Source: Treponema sp.
Lineage (GTDB): Bacteria; Spirochaetota; Spirochaetia; Treponematales; Breznakiellaceae
DNA: 8,977 bases
Assembly (NCBI GenBank): GCA_031278025.1
Contig: JAITLF010000210.1
Location: forward strand, 1 to 8,977
Direction of reading: 5' to 3'
Shown in pieces: positions 1-5,563 of the stretch. The stretch's first letter is position 1. Each line of letters opens with the position of its first letter. The translations under genes were made by a program, and so were the position numbers. The notes under the pieces were generated by a model. It saw nothing but the letters and a program-made list of their open reading frames with translations, ran no database searches and was not told the origin of the DNA.

Positions 1-1067
1 ATGGCCCTGGCGGGGTTGAGGGTAAGCATCCGTACCGCCGCGGGCAGGGAGAGGACGCCCTCCTCTTCAAGGCGGAAAGCCGAATGTAAAAGCGACGCGG
101 GGTAATAATCCGAACAGAGAATGTCCGCGGCCCCTTCGCGGACCGCTTCCAGAGCGGAAAGATTACCCGAATGGCTGCCGCCGAGCATGATGTTTGGAGC
201 GCCCACCACCACCAGGATTCCCTCGTCATGGGCCTTCTTTGCCACTTCTAGCTCAATGGGGAACTCGGAAATTCTTACGCCGAATTCGTTTTTCATCAGG
301 GCGAGTTTTTCCGGGGTGTCGTCGTCGTGGGAAGCCAGGGGAATGTTCCGTTCACGGGCCAGGGCCGCCAGGGCTTTGAGCATTTCATGGGAAGCCACGG
401 GCTTGTTCTTTGACTCCGCCAAAATCTCGTCCAAGGTTTTGTCGCTGCACGCGGCGGCCCAGGTGCCGTAGGAAGCGGCGTATATTTCCAGGTTCCGGTA
501 CTGTCCCTGTCCGGGGGTGTGATCCATAAAGGAAAGTTCATGCACCGCCCCGGTTTTTAAAAGTTCCGCCAGGTAATCGTAAATGCCGATATTGTCGATT
601 TCGTAACGGGCGTGGAAGCGGTGGCGTATCAGGTGGCAGCCTTCGTGAAAATCCTTGATATAACCCGTCAGCCGCTCAAGGTTTTCCCTGGTACGGAAGC
701 TGTGCCGGTTCCCCGCGCCCTCGGCGCCGCTGCCGTTCATCAGGGAAAGGGAATGGTAGATGGTGGTAACGCCGTGGCACAAAAGCTGCTTCTCCGCTTC
801 CCGGAGGCCCGTCTCAAAATCCATAAGACAGGTGGGCCGGGGCTGAATAACCGTTTCAATATAATCCGAATGAATATCGATGAAACCCGGCATGATGTAG
901 CCGCCCCTGGCATCAAAGTAGAGCATCTCCTCGCCGCCTTTGTCGTAATTGTTCAGGGCGTCCATGGGAAGGATGTCCAGAATACGATCTTCGCAGGTGA
1001 TAACCGCGTGATGAGGCATGATCGTATCGGGGCCTACCACTGAGGCGTTAAACAAACATTTTTTCAT
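1..1067 (-). CDS. phnM: PhnM, alpha-D-ribose 1-methylphosphonate 5-triphosphate diphosphatase (C-terminus cut by window edge)
   Basis: An amidohydrolase of the C-P lyase pathway. In the known family it removes pyrophosphate from ribose-1-phosphonate 5-triphosphate to give the 5-phosphate that PhnJ cleaves. Reading from the ATG at 1067, 355 codons stay open to the window edge; E. coli PhnM has about 378 residues, so roughly the last 25 or more are missing. Visible motifs in family order are the metal-site HSD (66-68) after a PGFID strand, RHRFHARYE (148-156), MDHTPGQ (181-187), ASHDDDT (245-251), GAPN with GGSHSGN (289-302) and SDYYPASLL (319-327). The start has a G-rich Shine-Dalgarno (GGGGG) about 4 nt upstream. 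It lies 37 bp after the phnK stop and is probably cotranscribed with it. No key residue appears lost. The identification is firm; only the distal end is unseen. Confidence 0.93.
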   Translation of the reverse strand, partial: MKKCLFNASVVGPDTIMPHHAVITCEDRILDILPMDALNNYDKGGEEMLYFDARGGYIMPGFIDIHSDYIETVIQPRPTCLMDFETGLREAEKQLLCHGVTTIYHSLSLMNGSGAEGAGNRHSFRTRENLERLTGYIKDFHEGCHLIRHRFHARYEIDNIGIYDYLAELLKTGAVHELSFMDHTPGQGQYRNLEIYAASYGTWAAACSDKTLDEILAESKNKPVASHEMLKALAALARERNIPLASHDDDTPEKLALMKNEFGVRISEFPIELEVAKKAHDEGILVVVGAPNIMLGGSHSGNLSALEAVREGAADILCSDYYPASLLHSAFRLEEEGVLSLPAAVRMLTLNPARA

Positions 1068-1078
1068 AATCCCCCACC

Positions 1079-1099
1079 GGTGCCGGGCACCATTTTTTT
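1079..1099. other. Small hairpin with T-run in the phnK-phnM gap
   Basis: GGTGC (1079-1083) and GCACC (1087-1091) pair around a 3-nt loop. The plus strand continues with seven Ts (1093-1099), so this looks like a weak terminator read rightward, although no plus-strand gene precedes it. On the minus strand, where phnK and phnM are transcribed, the hairpin sits just before the phnM ribosome binding site and could affect mRNA stability or phnM translation. The 5-bp stem is short, so the role is uncertain. Confidence 0.3.
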
Positions 1100-1104
1100 C
1101 ATGT

Positions 1105-1956
1105 TTACAAAAGTGAATTGACCAGCGTCTGGGTATAGCTGTGCCGGGGATCTTCCATGATCTGATCCGTAAGCCCTTCTTCGACGATCCGGCCGTCAAG
1201 CATGACCGCCGTGCGGCCCGCGAGCATCCGCACCACCGCCAGGTCGTGGCTTACCACGATCATGGTTACGGCGAATTCACGCTGGATCTTTTTTACCAGA
1301 TCCAGCACCCGGGCCTGAACGGAAAGATCGAGCCCGGTGGTTACCTCGTCCAGCAGCAGCACCGGCGGGTTATTCGCCGCCGCCTTGGCGATCTGCACCC
1401 GCTGCTGCATGCCGCCCGAAAAATTCCGGGGCGGTTCCCTCACCCGGCTTACCGGAATCTCGATGTGTTCCAGCAGTTCCGCGGTCCTTTTCATCATGGC
1501 GGCCACGTTACGGTTCCCCGCGGCGATGAGTTTTTCCGCCACATTGGCCCCGGCGGAGAAAGACATCCGCAGGCCAAGATGGGGATTTTGGTAGACCATG
1601 CCCAAAAGCTGATTTCTGACGCTTTGTTTCTGCTGAAGGCTTAAGGCGAAAATATTTTTTTCACCATTGCCGTAACATCCCAGGTAATACGCCCCTGCAG
1701 CGGGTTCGCTGTCCAGATACAGGGCCTTCATCAGCGTTGTTTTGCCCGAACCGGATTCGCCCACTATCCCCAGAATTTCCCCCTTCACCTGCCTGAGGGA
1801 AACGTTCCTCAAGGCCCAAACGGTCCTGCAGAAAGGGCAGCGGTTCCGTTCCATGTACGCCCCGGCGGCTTCCGCCTCCAGGCAGCGCGGACAGCCCGGC
1901 CCGTGACGGACCGTGAGATTGTCCAGCTTCAAGGCGAAGGTATGTTCCGTAATCAT
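1105..1956 (-). CDS. phnK: PhnK, C-P lyase ABC-type ATPase with a four-cysteine N-terminal insert
   Basis: A nucleotide-binding subunit of the ABC superfamily. In the studied E. coli complex PhnK is not a transporter part but docks on the PhnGHIJ core near PhnJ. The 283-residue product has Walker A GESGSGKTT (66-74), Q-loop Q123 in YQNPHLGLR, signature FSGGMQQR (179-186), Walker B and D-loop LLLDEVTTGLD (200-210) and H-loop H237 in VSHD. The NPHLGLR and GLTDQI-type segments favour PhnK over a generic oligopeptide ATPase. E. coli PhnK is about 252 residues; the excess is mainly an insert at 19-47 between the first strand and Walker A, with cysteines 22, 25, 40 and 43 (CPRC and CPFC), a plausible metal-binding knuckle. 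No clear Shine-Dalgarno precedes the ATG. A 192-bp gap with a palindromic repeat separates it from phnJ. Confidence 0.93.
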   Translation of the reverse strand: MITEHTFALKLDNLTVRHGPGCPRCLEAEAAGAYMERNRCPFCRTVWALRNVSLRQVKGEILGIVGESGSGKTTLMKALYLDSEPAAGAYYLGCYGNGEKNIFALSLQQKQSVRNQLLGMVYQNPHLGLRMSFSAGANVAEKLIAAGNRNVAAMMKRTAELLEHIEIPVSRVREPPRNFSGGMQQRVQIAKAAANNPPVLLLDEVTTGLDLSVQARVLDLVKKIQREFAVTMIVVSHDLAVVRMLAGRTAVMLDGRIVEEGLTDQIMEDPRHSYTQTLVNSLL

Positions 1957-2148
1957 GGGTATATTAGGGGCCGTGAATGTTAAACGGTTATTAAATATGT
2001 GCTAATAATTGGTAAAATATTTTTTCGGGCGCTCCCAAAAGTCCCGTTTTTATAACGGTGTTCACATTAAATCTATGGTGTATACTATCTGTTTTGCCCA
2101 AGGAAGCACTGATTTATTCAATCGAGAATAAATCGGCGCTACTTTAAC
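1957..2148. other. phnJ-phnK intergenic spacer
   Basis: This 192-bp gap breaks an otherwise tight operon. Its phnJ-proximal end holds the palindromic repeat at 2102-2140. The rest (1957-2101) is AT-rich and not convincingly coding in any frame I read. I looked for a minus-strand promoter for phnK: TATA-like hexamers occur (for example TATAAA near 2052-2057), but none has a good -35 element at the right distance. No Shine-Dalgarno is visible before phnK. Confidence 0.5.
2102..2140. repeat. Palindromic repeat after phnJ, inverted 30-bp match to 4432-4461
   Basis: Positions 2102-2131 are identical over 30 bp to the reverse complement of 4432-4461. Within it, GATTTATTC (2111-2119) pairs perfectly with GAATAAATC (2126-2134) around a 6-nt loop. 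The stem extends outward from AGC to GCT (2105-2140) with one mismatch and one G-T pair, giving about 14 of 15 paired positions. In the transcript it lies 8 nt past the phnJ stop codon, ahead of phnK. The outer end GGAAGCACTGATT resembles the GGGAAACGCTGATT end of the repeat at 4391, suggesting one family of small mobile palindromes. It could act as an mRNA processing or stability element between phnJ and phnK. Confidence 0.85.
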
Positions 2149-2988
2149 CTACATGGACGCGGCCTTTTGCCGCTTCTCACAATACCCGCTGTCCGAACAC
2201 TGGTACTGTTTTTCCCCTGTGGCGGAATCAAAAAATTCGTCCATAAAAACATCGCTGGCCCCGCAGAGCCGGCACACCATGCCGGACATGTCTTCGGTGC
2301 GGAAGGGATGGTCCTCAAAACAGAGGGACTCAACTTTTGTATAAGGCGGCAGGGCGTAGATCTTTTTTTCCCGGCCCGCGCCGAAAAGGTAGAGCGCAGG
2401 GCTGTTGTTGAGTTTGGGGTTGTCGAAGCGGGGGATGGGGGAGGGCATCATGATATAGCGGTCTTCTGTCATCACGGGGTAATCGGCCCCCAGTTCTATT
2501 TCCCCTACCCGGACGATGTTTTCGTACAGCGCCAGCCAGATGGGGGCGTAGTCCATTTCGGAATGCATCTTTTTCGTTACCGACTCCAGGGGTTCCACCA
2601 GCCGCAGGGCCTCGGGAAGGGGGACTTGCAAAACCAGAATCTGATCGTTCCGCAGGGGAGTCTCCGGTATGCGGTGGCGGGTTTGGATCACCGTGGCCGC
2701 CTCGGAATCGGTGGTCGTTTGTATGTTCGTACAGGCGGAAACAAAACCTCGGATGGACACGGCGTTGACGCTGTCGTCGCTGCCCTGATCGATCACCTTG
2801 AGGGTATCCTTCCTGCCGATGATCGAAAGGGTGATCTGGATTCCCCCGGTTCCCCAGCCCCGGCCTATGGGAAGTTCACGGGAACCGAAGGGCACCTGGT
2901 AACCAGGGATAGCCACCGCCTTTAACAGGGCCCGCCGGACAAGCCGTTTGGAGCCCTCGTCCAGAAAAGCAAAATTATAACCCGTCAT
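2149..2988 (-). CDS. phnJ: PhnJ, alpha-D-ribose 1-methylphosphonate 5-phosphate C-P lyase (radical SAM)
   Basis: The catalytic subunit that cleaves the carbon-phosphorus bond using a [4Fe-4S] cluster and S-adenosylmethionine, releasing a hydrocarbon (methane from methylphosphonate) and a ribose cyclic phosphate. The 279 residues match the family's usual length of about 280. The four conserved C-terminal cysteines are C239, C242, C264 and C270, with the same spacing as E. coli C241, C244, C266 and C272 (three cluster ligands plus the reactive cysteine). The glycine radical site corresponds to Gly29 in AIPGYQVPFG (26-35). GWGTGGIQ (44-51), QTRHRIPETPL (102-112) and FGAGREK are also family signatures. 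The start lies inside the end of phnI (14-bp overlap) with AAGGCGG just upstream, so translation is probably coupled. All expected catalytic residues are present. Confidence 0.97.
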   Translation of the reverse strand: MTGYNFAFLDEGSKRLVRRALLKAVAIPGYQVPFGSRELPIGRGWGTGGIQITLSIIGRKDTLKVIDQGSDDSVNAVSIRGFVSACTNIQTTTDSEAATVIQTRHRIPETPLRNDQILVLQVPLPEALRLVEPLESVTKKMHSEMDYAPIWLALYENIVRVGEIELGADYPVMTEDRYIMMPSPIPRFDNPKLNNSPALYLFGAGREKKIYALPPYTKVESLCFEDHPFRTEDMSGMVCRLCGASDVFMDEFFDSATGEKQYQCSDSGYCEKRQKAASM

Positions 2989-4258
2989 GATCCGCCTTCT
3001 TTTGTGTATGCCGCACCCGGTCCAGTTTAGACTGGAAAGTAACGTAGTGGGGCAGTTTGAGATGGGAGATGAAACCGTTCATCTCCAGGCAGTCCCCGTG
3101 GAGGAGGACAAATTCCTGATTCTCCGGAATGGAAGTCCCGCCGCTGCCGCCGGGAGCCGCGCCCCCGTGATTTTCTCCGGAACCGCTGCCTATGGTATTC
3201 AGGGAATAATCCAGAATCGACATGGCAATGGCCTTGGTATCGTTCCTGCCGAAGACCATGCCGTAGCCCGTGCCCAGGCTCAGAACATTGACGGAAGTAT
3301 CCGCCTTGTCCCCCTGGCCGGAAGAGAGCAGCTTGAGGGGATCCTCCTTCGCTTCCTTTTTGATTTCCCGGTCTTCCTCGGGGAAGAGGGACTCCACTTC
3401 GGTTACCGTAATATCCCCTACAAAAAGTTTTTCCTCCCCGGCCTGGCCTGAAGCCAGGGGATAGGGAATGGTCAGTTCCAGGGTTCCTGTCCGCAGTTCC
3501 CCTACGGTGGGGTGGCCGGAGCCGAAGCCCCTGATCGCCGCGTAGGCCAGGCCGCTGATGTAGCCTGTATCCGCCCTTGCCAGGGTTTGTAGCCTTGCGG
3601 ACCGGGGGACGGGAAAGGCGAGGGGTTCCTGGGTTATGTCCCAAGGGTCTTGATCCCGGGGATCTCCGCCGTCTTCTCTGGCGGTGATAAGCCCTTCCCG
3701 CCGCAGTTCATCCGAAACCCGGCAGGCGTGGATGGCCCGGTCTTTTGCGGCGGCCTGTTCTCCGGGGGCGCTTTCCTCTCCGGTAAGGGACTCTCCGGCG
3801 GCGTTTTCCGGCGGAGCGGCGTCTTTTCCTGCGGAACCGTTCCGCTTTAGATTCAGGTTTAATAGATCGAAGTTGAGGAACCGGTGGGTATAGTCGAAAG
3901 TCGCGCCCAGAAACTGTCCTCCGGGGATATCCTTAAACGCGGCGGATATGCGCCGCTTAATCCGCATGTCCGCGCCGTCCAGGGGGAGGCTCAGGTAGGA
4001 ACGGGACAGGGTTGAACGGTAGGCCCTGAGCAGGAAGACCGCCTCCTCCGGGGAACCGGCGGATTGTTTCAGGGCCAGCGCCGCGTACATAGGGGCGTAA
4101 AACCCCGCTTCCCCCATGATCCGGTCGATGAGAAGGGACATCCCTTTTTCCAGGGTTTCGGGTTTTATATCTGCCTGAACGGCGGCCCGGTATTTTTCCA
4201 GCAGCTTGATACTCTCCGCCACCGCTTCCCGTCCGCCTTTTACCGCCGAATATGCCAT
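2975..4258 (-). CDS. phnI: PhnI, C-P lyase core subunit, unusually long
   Basis: A subunit of the C-P lyase core (PhnG, H, I and J in E. coli). With ATP it supports transfer of the phosphonate onto ribose, displacing adenine; PhnI alone has nucleosidase activity. The N-terminus MAYSAVKGG, the block KDIPGGQFLGATFDYTHR (109-126), ALALKQ and FLLRAYR, and the C-terminal SHLKLPHYVTFQ (388-399) identify the family. At 427 residues it exceeds E. coli PhnI (354). The extra length falls in low-complexity linkers: Ala/Gly/Glu-rich at about 138-170, a charged stretch at about 293-323, and Gly-rich at about 346-369. The ATG has GAGG about 6 nt upstream. The stop lies inside phnJ. No phnG or phnH precedes it, so it is the first phn gene of this cluster. 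Confidence 0.95.
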   Translation of the reverse strand: MAYSAVKGGREAVAESIKLLEKYRAAVQADIKPETLEKGMSLLIDRIMGEAGFYAPMYAALALKQSAGSPEEAVFLLRAYRSTLSRSYLSLPLDGADMRIKRRISAAFKDIPGGQFLGATFDYTHRFLNFDLLNLNLKRNGSAGKDAAPPENAAGESLTGEESAPGEQAAAKDRAIHACRVSDELRREGLITAREDGGDPRDQDPWDITQEPLAFPVPRSARLQTLARADTGYISGLAYAAIRGFGSGHPTVGELRTGTLELTIPYPLASGQAGEEKLFVGDITVTEVESLFPEEDREIKKEAKEDPLKLLSSGQGDKADTSVNVLSLGTGYGMVFGRNDTKAIAMSILDYSLNTIGSGSGENHGGAAPGGSGGTSIPENQEFVLLHGDCLEMNGFISHLKLPHYVTFQSKLDRVRHTQKKADHDGL

Positions 4259-4274
4259 GCTAACCTCATTTTCG

Positions 4275-4292
4275 TGCGGCTTCCGGGCCGCA
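4275..4292 (-). promoter_or_regulatory. Perfect 6-bp hairpin in the phnI leader
   Basis: TGCGGC (4275-4280) and GCCGCA (4287-4292) form a perfect stem with a 6-nt loop, ending about 8 nt before the phnI Shine-Dalgarno (GAGG, about 4265-4268). No T-run follows it in the direction of phnI transcription, so it is not a standard terminator. It may stabilise the 5' end of the message or modulate initiation. A weak minus-strand promoter candidate (CATAAT, with TTTACC about 15 nt upstream) lies further out, around 4335-4361. No Pho-box-like direct repeats were recognised. Confidence 0.3.
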
Positions 4293-4390
4293 TTAATTTA
4301 AGCCAGCGTAAGTCCTGATTGTTAAAATTCTATTATGTCCGGGTAAAATTATGGTAAAAATGCATTTGCCCTGTGGTCCGGCCATATATA

Positions 4391-4428
4391 GGGAAACGCT
4401 GATTAACTTGACGCTAATCGTGTTTCCC
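4391..4428. repeat. Palindromic repeat of the GGGAAAC family
   Basis: Positions 4391-4405 pair with 4415-4428 in a stem of 14 pairs with one bulged T and one G-T pair, closing a 9-nt loop. The ends read GGGAAACGC and GTGTTTCCC. The right part (4405-4433) recurs at 6995-7023 with 26 of 29 bases identical. It directly abuts the 30-bp repeat at 4432-4461, whose outer end reads GGAAGCACTGATT on the minus strand and resembles the left end here, so 4391-4461 may be one compound mini-element with imperfect terminal inverted repeats. No coding capacity is visible. Confidence 0.8.
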
Positions 4429-4431
4429 TAA

Positions 4432-4461
4432 TTATTCTCGATTGAATAAATCAGTGCTTCC
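4432..4461. repeat. 30-bp repeat, inverted copy of 2102-2131
   Basis: This stretch is the exact reverse complement of 2102-2131. The two copies face inward and bound a 2,360-bp segment carrying phnI and phnJ. In this copy the hairpin is shortened to TTATTC/GAATAA because the flank differs beyond 4432. An open Ig-like reading frame starts right at its outer edge (4462), suggesting the repeat cut into that gene. No target-site duplication is evident between the flanks at 2092-2101 and 4462-4471. Confidence 0.85.
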
Positions 4462-4790
4462 ATAGCGTATCACGGCTTGCCCCCGGAGCGATGGTACAAC
4501 GTGAAAGATCCCGACATAACACCAGAGGTCACGAGCATATCCTTTGACGGTAATGATAGGGTGGATAAGGGTGAGAGTATAACTTTGACTTCAAATGTTG
4601 TTACAGATCCGTCCGGCGCAGATAATTCCGTTCATGGAGCATCACATCACCCGGGCATGCGACAAAGCCTGTCAACGTTACTACTTCGAGTCCTCCTGAG
4701 AATTTCCTCACAGATTACGCAAAGCTTGGTTTGTCTACAGGCAGTTATGTGAAATGGCGGCTAAGATTTGTTGAAAATATATTGACATAG
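4462..4790 (+). pseudogene. Remnant of an Ig-like (Big_2-type) surface-protein gene, truncated and frameshifted
   Basis: The frame is open from the repeat edge through 4632 and encodes TPEVTSISFDGNDRVDKGES followed by ITLTSNVVTDPSGADNSV. This has the look of a bacterial Ig-like domain (a strand, then a D-x-V-x-K-G-x-S turn, then alternating hydrophobics). Such domains normally continue with V-x-W-S. That continuation is present but in another frame: TGG at 4635-4637 begins WSITSPG, and this frame stays open to TAG at 4788. Loss of one base near 4632 explains the break. There is no credible start, signal peptide or ribosome binding site, and the left end coincides with the repeat. I read this as an internal fragment of a larger cell-surface protein. 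The domain call rests on pattern only; the sequence after the Ig-like part is unrecognised. Confidence 0.55.
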
Positions 4791-4810
4791 ATTGAAATAT
4801 TGCATAAAAT
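4782..4810 (+). promoter_or_regulatory. Near-consensus sigma-70 promoter for the acetyltransferase gene
   Basis: A perfect -35 TTGACA (4782-4787) is followed by a 17-bp spacer and a -10 TAAAAT (4805-4810, five of six). AGGAG (4822-4826) and the ATG at 4836 follow at proper distances, giving a short leader. The promoter overlaps the stop codon of the preceding pseudogene. It is among the strongest promoter matches in the window and suggests constitutive expression. Confidence 0.75.
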
Positions 4811-4835
4811 AAAATATTAACAGGAGATGGTTCAA

Positions 4836-5312
4836 ATGGATAAAAAAATTATATATAAAAAATTGGAAACAGGGGAAGAAATTGCTAAAGCCAAAGAATT
4901 AATACTTGAATATGTAAAATGGCTGAATCAAGACTTGGCATTTCAAAATATTGACGATGAATTAATAAATTTTCCACAGAAATACAAAGAACCTGATGGA
5001 GCGTTTATTATCGCAAAAGATAATGACAGTGTTGTTGGGTGTGTTGGGTTTAAAAGACTTGATAAAGATATTTGCGAGATGAAAAGGTTATTTGTAAATG
5101 ATAGATATAAAGGAAAAGACATTGGTAAAAAATTGGTTGAAATAATAATAGAAGAAGCAAGATATAAAAAATACAAAAAGATGAGACTGGATACATTAAA
5201 AACAATGGAAAGCGCATTGAAAATATATTATAAAAATAATTTTTATGAAATAGAACCATATTATAATAATCCGAGTGATGATGCAGTATATTTAGAAAAA
5301 GCATTATACTAA
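4836..5312 (+). CDS. GNAT-family N-acetyltransferase (probably horizontally acquired)
   Basis: The product is 158 residues from the chosen start. It shows the GNAT order: beta strands with FIIAKDNDSVVGCVGFK (about 57-73), the acetyl-CoA-binding motif A MKRLFVNDRYKGKDIGKKL (82-100, with the R-x-x-G-x-x-x-G pyrophosphate loop), then a helix and the late motif ALKIYYKNNFYEIEPY (117-132). GNAT enzymes move the acetyl group of acetyl-CoA to an amine; the substrate cannot be told here. An in-frame ATG at 4827 would abut the Shine-Dalgarno (4822-4826), so the ATG at 4836, 9 nt downstream, is preferred. The gene is extremely AT-rich (below 30% GC in the lines I sampled), rich in AAA, ATA and TTA codons, and sits between pseudogenes, all pointing to transfer from a low-GC donor. 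It appears intact and has its own promoter. Confidence 0.85.
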   Translation: MDKKIIYKKLETGEEIAKAKELILEYVKWLNQDLAFQNIDDELINFPQKYKEPDGAFIIAKDNDSVVGCVGFKRLDKDICEMKRLFVNDRYKGKDIGKKLVEIIIEEARYKKYKKMRLDTLKTMESALKIYYKNNFYEIEPYYNNPSDDAVYLEKALY

Positions 5313-5355
5313 AAATAATGGTGTACGGCACAACTGCACACTACAGGACTGTATA

Positions 5356-5378
5356 TGAGGCCAGCTTTGCGGGCCTCA
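5356..5378. other. Hairpin downstream of the acetyltransferase gene
   Basis: TGAGGCC (5356-5362) and GGCCTCA (5372-5378) form a perfect 7-bp stem with a 9-nt loop, 43 nt after the acetyltransferase stop. No T-run follows, so it is not a canonical terminator. It marks the return from very AT-rich to GC-rich sequence. I compared it with integron attC sites, but the required RYYYAAC/GTTRRRY core pair is absent. Confidence 0.35.
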
Positions 5379-5453
5379 CGCCGCTACGGGGGAAGTCCAG
5401 GAAGTAATGGCAGCCCCACATCCCCCCTGCGGAAGCCGTACTATACTAACTCT

Positions 5454-5560
5454 ATGAGCAAAGAAAAAAGCGACAAGATAACGTACAAGCCCTATGACCA
5501 GGGACAGGGGTACCTCATCCCCCAGGGCGCGGAAGAGCTTATCCCGGGGAACCTCGACTG
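5454..5560 (+). pseudogene. N-terminal scrap of an IS1182-type transposase
   Basis: The ATG at 5454 opens MSKEKSDKITYKPYDQGQGY, followed by LIP then AEELIPGN. The pattern Y-K-P-Y-x-Q-x-Q-x-x-L-x-P-x-x-x-E-E-L-I-P is the typical start of IS1182-family transposases, which normally continue with ENHLVR and run to roughly 450 or more residues. Here the match stops after EELIPGN, and the sequence joins a fragment of a different transposase at about 5555-5575. No clear ribosome binding site was seen. The scrap is not functional. The right boundary is approximate. Confidence 0.65.
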
Positions 5561-5563
5561 CGG

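Noticed and set aside
612..1043. Plus-strand open frame of 143 codons
   Set aside because: It lies antisense to well-conserved phnM and has no recognisable domain or ribosome binding site.
1141..1644. Plus-strand open frame of 167 codons opposite phnK
   Set aside because: It is antisense to PhnK motifs, and its translation is low-information and rich in His, Arg and Pro.
2026..2052. CGGG/CCCG hairpin with a T-run in the phnJ-phnK gap as a terminator
   Set aside because: Only four base pairs form around a long loop, too weak to call.
2167..2925. Plus-strand open frame of 252 codons opposite phnJ
   Set aside because: This is a shadow of phnJ, whose conserved residues all lie on the minus strand. 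The composition is His/Gly/Arg-rich, as expected of an antisense frame in GC-rich DNA.
5050..5331. Minus-strand hydrophobic open frame opposite the acetyltransferase
   Set aside because: Its Phe/Tyr/Leu-rich composition is the expected antisense of a Lys/Glu-rich AT-rich gene, and it has no ribosome binding site.
5325..5380. Possible integron attC site after the acetyltransferase (spirochaete integrons carry similar small genes)
   Set aside because: The 7-bp hairpin lacks the paired RYYYAAC and GTTRRRY core sites, and there is no neighbouring cassette or integrase.
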